The notes under the pieces were generated by a model that saw only the letters and a program-made list of their open reading frames with translations, had not been told where the DNA came from and ran no database searches. Below are positions 5,657-11,621 of a stretch of 12,045 nt of DNA, piece after piece. The number at the start of each line of letters is the position of its first letter. Position 1 is the stretch's first letter. Made by a program: the position numbers and the translations under genes. The stretch comes from Patescibacteria group bacterium (GTDB lineage: Bacteria; Patescibacteriota; UBA1384; CAILIB01). The stretch spans positions 1 through 12,045 of the forward strand of contig JALHQF010000009.1 of NCBI GenBank assembly GCA_022842085.1, given 5' to 3'.

Positions 5657-6280
5657 CTAGCCGCGCTTATCGCCAAACATGATTACGTGCTCGGCGCGGT
5701 CGTAATCGTGAATCTCTTCCGCCTTGAACCAGTGACCAATCTCGTGTGCAGCCTCTTCCTTCGTTTCGGAGGCGTGCACAATGTTGAAGATACTTCGACC
5801 CTCAACGTTAGCGGAAGTTGGGGCATCGTGAGAGAAGTCTCCGCGAATCGTACCCGGCTCGGCAAATACCGGCAGAGTGTTCCCAACAAGCTTACGCACC
5901 ACCGAAATAGCATGCACCCCCTCAACCACCATTGGCACTACTGGCCCCATGGTCATGAAGTCGATGATGGAATCACGCACGCGCTGACCAATGACCTTTG
6001 GGTCGTCGGTTCCCATCTCTTTTACTGGGTCGATTCCGTACTCGGCATAGGTCTTGAGCCCCTTTTCGCCAAGGCGCTGAATCCAGGCTTCTTCCTTTGG
6101 ATAGAATCCGTCAACGTGCTCGCGCGAGGCGTGCATAAGCTTGAGAGCAACAATTTTGAGGCCGCGGCGCTCGAGACGGTTGATGATCTCACCAACCAGA
6201 CCGCGCATAACGCCGTCTGGCTTGACCATCAAGAACGTCTGCTCGGCAGAAACTGGGTGAAGCTTGTACGTACTTGGCAT
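5657..6280 (-). CDS. ndk: Nucleoside diphosphate kinase, long form
   Basis: Transfers the gamma phosphate of ATP to nucleoside diphosphates, keeping (d)NTP pools balanced. Conserved blocks: QTFLMVKPDGVMRGLVGEII (14-33, Lys20), IRGDF (145-149), and NIVHASET (166-173) with the phospho-accepting His169. At 207 aa it is longer than the usual ~135-155. The extra residues lie mainly in one insertion after FYPKEE, about 61-105 (WIQRLGEKGLKTYAEYGIDPVKEMGTDDPKVIGQRVRDSI), seen in long NDKs of some archaea and small-genome bacteria as far as I recall. Start ATG 6280 places VKPDG at the normal distance; the frame is open up to 6367 but overlaps the M16 gene there. It starts 4 bp after the M16 stop, so the two are almost certainly co-transcribed. 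Confidence 0.95.
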   Translation of the reverse strand: MPSTYKLHPVSAEQTFLMVKPDGVMRGLVGEIINRLERRGLKIVALKLMHASREHVDGFYPKEEAWIQRLGEKGLKTYAEYGIDPVKEMGTDDPKVIGQRVRDSIIDFMTMGPVVPMVVEGVHAISVVRKLVGNTLPVFAEPGTIRGDFSHDAPTSANVEGRSIFNIVHASETKEEAAHEIGHWFKAEEIHDYDRAEHVIMFGDKRG

Positions 6281-6284
6281 AGGC

Positions 6285-7559
6285 CTACAGGCTAGCAAGA
6301 ATCCCCTCAAGTGTCTCGAGGTGCGGCTGAGGCCCCACGACGGCCAATCGGGCACTACCTGATACAAAGAGCTGCTGCGCCAGCTCCTGCACCTGCTGGG
6401 CGGTGACCGCTTGGATCTGCGCTACGTGCTCAGCTACGGTGTCGGTTCGGTACTCAAGGGCGTACTGCAACCCGTAGTACATTGCCACCTCATCGCTCCC
6501 CTCCATACTCATAGCCGCCTTACCGGTGAGGTAGGCTTTCGCCCGTACGAGCTCTTCTTCCGTCACACCCTCATCTCGCAAGCGCTTGAACTCGTCGATA
6601 ATTGCCTGAACAGCGACGTCGAGACGCTTCACGTCCACCCCTGCTGAGGCGCTAAAAACGCCAGTATCGAGCAGGGCGTCGCTCCCAGCCCGCACGTAGT
6701 AGCAGAGGCCACGCTCTTCGCGCACTGCAATGAAGAGGCGCGAGCTCATTGTTCCGCCAAGAATCGTGTCGAGCACTTTCTGCGTAGGAGCTGACTCGTG
6801 TCCAAGTGGTAGCCCCGGCACCGCCAACTGGAGATGGTACTGCTCACCCGGACGCACATCCGCCATTACGGCAGGGAGGCTCTGGTAGTCTGCGGGGCTG
6901 TAGCTGGCCACAGAGCCGCTCGGGAGGCTACTGAAGTACTCACGGGCCAGCTTCTCACTCTCCTCGGGTGTAATGGCGCCCGCAAGCACCACTACGCAGC
7001 TGTCGCCGTGGTAGAACTCTTTGCGGTAATCTAGGAAGTCTTGCTGGGTGAAGCCCGCCACCGACGCTTTGGTACCGAGAATCCGCCTGCCAAGCGGCGT
7101 ATTTCCAAAGAGCTGCTCCATGAGCACATGATCAACTCGGCGCATAGGCAGGTCTTCGTACATGTTGATCTCCTCAGTAATAACCCCCTTCTCTTTCTCA
7201 AGCTCTGCCTCTGGGAATGTTGCGTGCAGGGTAATGTCTGAGAGTACATCCAGCGCTGTGCCAACGTGCTCCTTGGCTGCCTTCACGTAGAAGCCTGTGT
7301 ACTCAAAGCTGGTGAACGCGTTCATCTCACCACCAATCCCATCCACGGTCTGGGTAACGTCGCGGCTGGTTGGGTAGCGCACACCACCCTTAAAGACGAG
7401 GTGTTCCGTGAAGTGAGCCAAGCCCTGCTGATGATCAGATTCGTAACGGCTCCCCACACGGAAGAAGACAACACTGGTAATGGTGCTTGTACCGGGAACT
7501 GGAACGGTAATAACGGTGACCCCGTTTTCAAGGCGGTGCGTAGCGATCTGGTGCTGCAT
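6285..7559 (-). CDS. M16-family zinc metallopeptidase (processing-peptidase-like)
   Basis: 424 aa from ATG 7559. The inverted zinc motif HxxEH is His49-Phe-Thr-Glu52-His53 (GLAHFTEHLVFKG), and the distal glutamate lies in VITEEINMYEDLP (Glu129/130). The second, inactive-type half follows (from about 200), with VREERGLCYYVRAGSDALLDTGVFSASAGVD (about 290-320) and VTEEELVRAKAYLTGKAAMSMEGSDEVA. This is the usual size of the short bacterial M16B type. No signal peptide, so it is likely cytoplasmic and may degrade small peptides. A GTG at 7583 would add eight residues; I prefer 7559 because MQHQIATHRLENGVTVI matches the usual family start. First gene of an operon with ndk and the 102-aa gene. Its start codon lies inside a palindrome shared with the divergent antitoxin gene. 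Confidence 0.95.
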   Translation of the reverse strand: MQHQIATHRLENGVTVITVPVPGTSTITSVVFFRVGSRYESDHQQGLAHFTEHLVFKGGVRYPTSRDVTQTVDGIGGEMNAFTSFEYTGFYVKAAKEHVGTALDVLSDITLHATFPEAELEKEKGVITEEINMYEDLPMRRVDHVLMEQLFGNTPLGRRILGTKASVAGFTQQDFLDYRKEFYHGDSCVVVLAGAITPEESEKLAREYFSSLPSGSVASYSPADYQSLPAVMADVRPGEQYHLQLAVPGLPLGHESAPTQKVLDTILGGTMSSRLFIAVREERGLCYYVRAGSDALLDTGVFSASAGVDVKRLDVAVQAIIDEFKRLRDEGVTEEELVRAKAYLTGKAAMSMEGSDEVAMYYGLQYALEYRTDTVAEHVAQIQAVTAQQVQELAQQLFVSGSARLAVVGPQPHLETLEGILASL

Positions 7560-7569
7560 ACGGGTATGC
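7556..7569. promoter_or_regulatory. Palindrome in the divergent M16 / Phd-like promoter region
   Basis: GCATAC-GG-GTATGC, perfect 6-bp arms. It covers the M16 start codon (7557-7559) and lies 31 bp before the Phd-like gene (7600). A TATGCT hexamer (7565-7570) overlapping it could be a plus-strand -10 element. Phd/YefM-type antitoxins bind short palindromes in their own promoters, so this is a reasonable candidate operator. Confidence 0.4.
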
Positions 7570-7599
7570 TGACAGAAGATCACCCTCTAACCAAACCCC

Positions 7600-7914
7600 A
7601 TGATCCACGTTGAACTTGAGGACATCGTTACCCACGATGAGTTTGTGAACCGTGCCGCCGCTCTCGCGCAAGCTGCCGACGAAGAGGGGCGAGTGATTGT
7701 TGTGACCCGCAATGGGCGCGCCGCTGTTGCCTTAGTCAGCCTCCCCCAGCTTGAGGAAATCAGCGGCAAACGTGCACATGCAGCCGGCACCCCGATCCTG
7801 CCAGCAAAGGCTAAAGATGAGCTCCCGGAGCCAGAAGCCGAACCTCAGAAGCTTGCAGAAGCTACGCCCACTCCAAAGAGCGATCTACCTCCCCTCCCCG
7901 AGGGCATGATCTAG
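7600..7914 (+). CDS. Orphan Phd/YefM-like antitoxin-type protein
   Basis: 104 aa. Residues 6-55 (LEDIVTHDEFVNRAAALAQAADEEGRVIVVTRNGRAAVALVSLPQLEEI) follow the Phd/YefM pattern: strand, two helices, then the VIVVTRNGRAAVALVSL beta hairpin. Such proteins bind operator DNA through this fold and neutralise a toxin with their C-terminus. Here the C-terminal half (about 60-104) is rich in Pro, Ala and Glu (LPEPEAEPQKLAEATPTPKSDLPPLPEGM) and looks disordered, unlike the usual toxin-binding helix. No toxin gene follows; the next gene is convergent and overlaps at the stop (shared CTAG). Upstream CTAACCAAACCCC has no Shine-Dalgarno sequence. It is divergent from the M16 gene, with a palindrome between. 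It may be a stand-alone regulator or partner a toxin elsewhere; the Doc-like gene 4.4 kb away is one possibility. Confidence 0.8.
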   Translation: MIHVELEDIVTHDEFVNRAAALAQAADEEGRVIVVTRNGRAAVALVSLPQLEEISGKRAHAAGTPILPAKAKDELPEPEAEPQKLAEATPTPKSDLPPLPEGMI

Positions 7915-8486
7915 CGAAGCGCCGAGTAGGCGTAGAGGAGCGAAAAACCAATTGCCGCAAGGCCAAGCAAAAGAAGCACTCCCGCCCCAATAACCTGGAG
8001 ACGCTTATCGTTTTCCGGTGCTTCCGGCCTTGCCTTGCCCTGCTGTACCTCGACCGTGTCGCTTGGCGGTGGCAAGAGCTTAATCAGCATGGCCTGCGCA
8101 TTTTCTGCCCGGCCTTTCCAGAGCCCTACCTGCTCACGCAAATCGGCATTGGTTTTTACCTGGGCATGGAACCTCTGCTCGTACCCCTCGGCACGCTTGT
8201 GCCAGTAAGCAACGCTACTGCCCGACTCATCAGCAACCGCCACACGCACACGGCTCTCGCTTTGTACCGCAGTTGCCTGGGAAACTTCCTGCTTTGGCTG
8301 CGAAGCCGGTGCTGCTTCCTGTCCGTAGTAGGCACGCACAGCATCGGCATCTACGGTGTAGTTGAAACCGGTTTGCGTTGCCTCCTTGGCAAATGGCACT
8401 TTGCCAGATTTTACGAGACGTCGAATGGTAATCTCAGACTTCCCTGAGATCAGTGCAGCTTCTGCGAGCGAAACCATGTGCGGCAT
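7911..8486 (-). CDS. Tail-anchored HTH (MerR/excisionase-like) DNA-binding protein
   Basis: 191 aa. Residues 4-55 (MVSLAEAALISGKSEITIRRLVKSGKVPFAKEATQTGFNYTVDADAVRAYYG) are a winged helix-turn-helix of the MerR/excisionase kind. A Gln/Ala/Ser-rich linker follows (56-92), then a charged, probably coiled-coil segment (YWHKRAEGYEQRFHAQVKTNADLREQVGLWKGRAENAQAMLIKLL, 94-138), a short hydrophilic stretch, and one C-terminal transmembrane helix (VIGAGVLLLLGLAAIGFSLLYAY, 165-187). It is therefore predicted to sit on the inner membrane with its DNA-binding head in the cytoplasm. Start ATG 8486 (alternative 8477) precedes the HTH; the frame is open up to 8750 but that part overlaps another gene and a terminator. 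A likely promoter lies in 8493-8530. Membrane-bound HTH regulators or nucleoid tethers are known, but I cannot assign a role. Confidence 0.88.
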   Translation of the reverse strand: MPHMVSLAEAALISGKSEITIRRLVKSGKVPFAKEATQTGFNYTVDADAVRAYYGQEAAPASQPKQEVSQATAVQSESRVRVAVADESGSSVAYWHKRAEGYEQRFHAQVKTNADLREQVGLWKGRAENAQAMLIKLLPPPSDTVEVQQGKARPEAPENDKRLQVIGAGVLLLLGLAAIGFSLLYAYSALR

Positions 8487-8513
8487 ACACTCAGGGTAGC
8501 AAGATATGAAAGC

Positions 8514-8537
8514 CCCCGGAACGCTGTCGTTCCGGGG
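8514..8537 (-). terminator. Probable terminator behind the secA-linked small gene
   Basis: Perfect 10-bp stem CCCCGGAACG/CGTTCCGGGG with a 4-nt loop, 7 bp after the TAG of the 127-codon frame on the minus strand. The T tail is weak (GCTTTCATA), so efficiency is uncertain. It also overlaps the likely promoter region of the HTH gene that begins at 8486. Confidence 0.7.
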
Positions 8538-8544
8538 TCTTGGA

Positions 8545-8862
8545 CTAGGGCCTGCCTGGCCAGTTTCGAAATGTTTCGACGATGTCTTCGGTTGGAGTAC
8601 CTTCCCCAAAACAGATTTCATCGCCCTCGACATGGCACGTGTCCATTTCACGAATAAGTTTGGGCTTCGGTGGGGTACCACTACACCCCGCTTCTTCCCA
8701 GCATTGCTGTATGAAAGCACGCTGCCGAGCAAGCATTTCCTCTCGCTCACTTTGGGTTACAACAGTCGACTGACGCTGTAGCCGCTGCAACGCGTTGCCG
8801 AGCCGCCAATCTCTTGCTTCCTCAATGAGGTTAGCAGACATAAAGTTTCCGTCATCCCACAT
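8545..8862 (-). CDS. Hypothetical protein, about 105 aa, downstream of secA
   Basis: Not recognised. The predicted protein is acidic and soluble: a helical region rich in Arg/Gln/Glu (NLIEEARDWRLGNALQRLQRQSTVVTQSEREEMLARQRAFIQQ), then a segment with four cysteines (CWEEAGCSG ... CHVEGDEICFG), then an acidic end. The cysteines could bind a metal, but their spacing matches no zinc motif I know. The start is uncertain: ATG 8862 (used here), ATG 8841, or TTG 8928, which would leave 20 bp to the secA stop and give 127 aa; none has a Shine-Dalgarno sequence. Its position behind secA and before a strong hairpin suggests co-transcription with secA. The sequence alone does not show a role in secretion. 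Confidence 0.6.
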   Translation of the reverse strand: MWDDGNFMSANLIEEARDWRLGNALQRLQRQSTVVTQSEREEMLARQRAFIQQCWEEAGCSGTPPKPKLIREMDTCHVEGDEICFGEGTPTEDIVETFRNWPGRP

Positions 8863-8948
8863 GATCGTTTCTGTGGACTGTTCCTTCAGCCCACCCGCCT
8901 CGCCAGAGGCGTACACACGGTCTAGCAAAAACTGAAGCGTACGCGCAA

Positions 8949-11558
8949 CTACCCGCGCTTGCTCTCGCTACCTGGCGCCACAGGGGTCAGTGCATGCACT
9001 TGCACATCCGTGACGCGCAGCACGGTACGGAGCACCTCACGGTCTACCACCTCAATCAGCTGCTGGAAGAGCCTGTAGCCCTCACTCTTGTATACGATGA
9101 GTGGGTCGACCTGTGCGTACCCACGCAGTCCGATCCCCCGACGAAGCTCGTCCATGGTGGTGAGGTGCTCTTTCCAGAGGCGATCGATGGTACCAAGCGC
9201 CACGGCGCGTAGGAGTACGCCACGACTCTCGCTAAACTGCTCCAGTTTCGCATTGAGCGCCGCTTCGAGCTGCTCTTTCACCATGTCCTCGATCGCTGCG
9301 TCGCTGTGGAGCTGACTGTAGCCTTCTTCAAGTTCCGCGCGCTCGCGCTCGGTTGCGCGCGCGAGGAGCGTGGCAACCTCTCGGCTAAGTACGTCGAGGC
9401 GCCACTCACCAGGGCCACCGCTCGCATGCTGCCCAACTAAGCTGCGCGACTCGTGCTTCACCGCAGATTCGAGGTAGCTACGTACTTCAATATCGGCTTT
9501 TTCACCCCCCTCCAGAAGCTTGCGGCGACGGCCGTACACCACTTCGCGATGAAGGTTGAGCACATCATCGTACTGGGTAGTGCGCTTGCGGCTGTCGAAA
9601 TTGTACCCCTCAACCCGCTTTTGGGCGCTCTCGATGCTGCGCGAGATCATCTTGAGCTCTATTACCTCCTCGTCAGAAACTCCGAGACGCTCAAAGAGTG
9701 CCTTGAGGCGATCGCCTCCAAATACCCGCAGGAGATCATCATCTGGTGAGAGGTAGAAACGGCTACTCCCCGGGTCACCCTGTCGTCCGGCTCGGCCACG
9801 TAGCTGGTTGTCGATGCGGCGTGACTCGTGCCGCTCGGTACCGATCACGTGGAGGCCCCCCAGAGCGAGCACCTCAGCATGGTCCGCCTCCCACTGCTTT
9901 AGAGCCTTTTCGTACTCAGGCTTTTTGAGCTCGTCACGCTTTGGCTGCCCACCACCCAGAACGATATCGGTTCCGCGACCAGCCATGTTGGTAGCCAAGG
10001 TCACCGCTCCTTTCTTACCAGCGAGTGCGATAATTTCGGCTTCACGGGCGTGATTCTTGGCGTTGAGCACCTCATGCGGCACCTTGGCACGCTTGAGCAG
10101 ATCGCTGAGGAGCTCGTTCTTAGCAACCGAAGCGGTACCAAGGAGGATTGGCTGTCCTGTTGCGTGTACCTCCTGCACCTCTTTCACCACAGCGGCAAAC
10201 TTCGCCTTTTCAGACTTGTAGATTCGATCGGGGTGATCTTTGCGCACCACCGGCCGGTTTGTAGGAATTTCACGCACCTCAAGACCGTAGAGCTTGAGAA
10301 ACTCTTCAGCCTCGGTTGCGGCAGTGCCGGTCATACCGGAGAGCTTCGGGTAAAGCCGGAAGAGGTTTTGGTACGAGATAGTGGCCAACGTTACTGACTC
10401 ATGCTGCACAGCCACACCCTCTTTGGCTTCAATTGCCTGGTGCAAGCCCTCGCTGTAACGCCGGCCAGGCTGCAAGCGTCCCGTAAACTCATCCACAATA
10501 ATCACCTCACCCTCCTGCACCACGTAGTTCTTATCGCGCTTAAAGAGGTGCTCGGCCTTGAGCGCCTCTTCGAGGTGGTATGCCAAAAGCGCATCTTCAT
10601 ACACGTTCGCCACTTGCAGCAACTGCTCTACACGAGCATGGCCTTCAGGTGTGAGGTTTACACTGCGCTCCTTCTCCTCAACTACAAGGTGGGTGCCGAC
10701 CTTAAGCTTGGGCACGAGCTTGGCAAACTGCTCGTAGTGGTTGGTTGAGGCTTCAGCCTCTCCCGAGATGATGAGTGGTGTACGAGCCTCGTCAATGAGA
10801 ATAGAGTCCACCTCGTCCACGATTCCAAAGGAGAACGTGCGCTGAGTCACGTAGGTCATTTCTGGCGCCATGTTGTCGCGCAGGTAGTCGAAACCAAACT
10901 CACTATTGGTTCCGTACGTGATATCACAAGCGTAGACGTCTTTTCGAGGCGCGGTGGCAAGGGCGCCATCCCGATACACCCAGCTTGCTTGCTGTTGTCC
11001 CACCACACCAACCGTCAGCCCAAGGAACTCGTACACTGGGCCATACGTCTCCACACCAACACGGGCAAGGTAGTCGTTGACGGTAATGAGATGAGCACCC
11101 TTTCCAAGCAGCGCGTGCAGAGAAAGTGGCAGCACCGCAACAAGGGTTTTCCCTTCACCAGTACGCATTTCAGCGATCGCGCCTTCGTGGAGTGCAAGCG
11201 CGCCCATTACCTGCACGTCAAATGGACGCTGTCCCACCGAGCGCTTTGCTGCCTCACGAATGAGCGCCAGACCCTCAACGAGCGCCGGTTCAAGAGCCTT
11301 CAGCTCCTGCTTCTTCGTTTTGATGCGATCTGAGGTGCTCTCTAGCGCTGGCGCCAAGGCCTCCAAGGGATCCTCGGTACGCTTCTCGAGACGCTCTCGA
11401 GACTCGGCACCAAGCTTCTGGAAGCGCTCTCTAATCTGTTCATTTGTCAGCTTCTCTAAGTCGTTCTCTAAGGCCGCTACCGCGCCTACTGTCTTCTGGT
11501 GCCGCTTGAGCCAAGCTGCGTTTTGGTTGCCGAAAAACCGATCGAGTACATGAGGCAT
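8949..11558 (-). CDS. secA: Preprotein translocase ATPase SecA
   Basis: 869-aa motor that pushes preproteins through SecYEG. The helicase-like core is intact: RPFDVQVMGALALHEG (111-126), Walker A MRTGEGKT (131-138), NDYLAR (161-166), DEVDSILIDEAR (248-259), IIVDEFTGR with the cross-linking domain before and after it, LSGMTGTA, TNMAGRGTDI, and GGLHVIGTERHESRRIDNQLRGRAGRQGDPGSSRFYLS. The helical scaffold and helical wing follow. There is no C-terminal CxCx8(H/C)C zinc motif; the protein ends VAPGSESKRG. The segment before Walker A is longer than in E. coli SecA by about 29 residues, with a charged insertion near 60-95. ATG 11558 is the start: normal N-terminus (VLDRFFGNQNAAWLKR), no Shine-Dalgarno sequence, candidate promoter just upstream. 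Confidence 0.98.
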   Translation of the reverse strand: MPHVLDRFFGNQNAAWLKRHQKTVGAVAALENDLEKLTNEQIRERFQKLGAESRERLEKRTEDPLEALAPALESTSDRIKTKKQELKALEPALVEGLALIREAAKRSVGQRPFDVQVMGALALHEGAIAEMRTGEGKTLVAVLPLSLHALLGKGAHLITVNDYLARVGVETYGPVYEFLGLTVGVVGQQQASWVYRDGALATAPRKDVYACDITYGTNSEFGFDYLRDNMAPEMTYVTQRTFSFGIVDEVDSILIDEARTPLIISGEAEASTNHYEQFAKLVPKLKVGTHLVVEEKERSVNLTPEGHARVEQLLQVANVYEDALLAYHLEEALKAEHLFKRDKNYVVQEGEVIIVDEFTGRLQPGRRYSEGLHQAIEAKEGVAVQHESVTLATISYQNLFRLYPKLSGMTGTAATEAEEFLKLYGLEVREIPTNRPVVRKDHPDRIYKSEKAKFAAVVKEVQEVHATGQPILLGTASVAKNELLSDLLKRAKVPHEVLNAKNHAREAEIIALAGKKGAVTLATNMAGRGTDIVLGGGQPKRDELKKPEYEKALKQWEADHAEVLALGGLHVIGTERHESRRIDNQLRGRAGRQGDPGSSRFYLSPDDDLLRVFGGDRLKALFERLGVSDEEVIELKMISRSIESAQKRVEGYNFDSRKRTTQYDDVLNLHREVVYGRRRKLLEGGEKADIEVRSYLESAVKHESRSLVGQHASGGPGEWRLDVLSREVATLLARATERERAELEEGYSQLHSDAAIEDMVKEQLEAALNAKLEQFSESRGVLLRAVALGTIDRLWKEHLTTMDELRRGIGLRGYAQVDPLIVYKSEGYRLFQQLIEVVDREVLRTVLRVTDVQVHALTPVAPGSESKRG

Positions 11559-11568
11559 TGCACAGAGC

Positions 11569-11597
11569 AGTCTAGCCGGGAGTAAGCGCTGTGGAAA
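11569..11597 (-). promoter_or_regulatory. secA: Candidate secA promoter
   Basis: On the minus strand: TTTCCA (11597-11592), 17-bp spacer, TAGACT (11574-11569); each hexamer matches 4 of 6 consensus bases. It lies between the upstream gene's terminator (11601-11620) and the secA ATG (11558). Transcription would start about 4 nt before the ATG, giving a leaderless or nearly leaderless mRNA, which fits the missing Shine-Dalgarno site. Confidence 0.42.
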
Positions 11598-11600
11598 GCG

Positions 11601-11620
11601 AAAAGGCGCCCAAGGGCGCC
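11601..11620 (-). terminator. Intrinsic terminator of the gene at 11622-12045
   Basis: Minus-strand stem GGCGCCC / GGGCGCC (11605-11611 with 11614-11620), 2-nt loop, then TTTT (11604-11601) and further T-rich sequence. It starts 1 bp after the TAA stop, separating this gene from secA. Confidence 0.85.
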
Positions 11621-11621
11621 G

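Noticed and set aside
5618..6295. 225-codon open frame on the plus strand
   Set aside because: Lies entirely antisense to ndk, whose motifs are complete; composition is a reverse shadow of ndk codons.
8896..8911. CGCCTC-GCCA-GAGGCG hairpin considered as a secA terminator
   Set aside because: Only 6 bp and no T run on the minus strand; the stronger hairpin at 8514-8537 is the better end of the unit.
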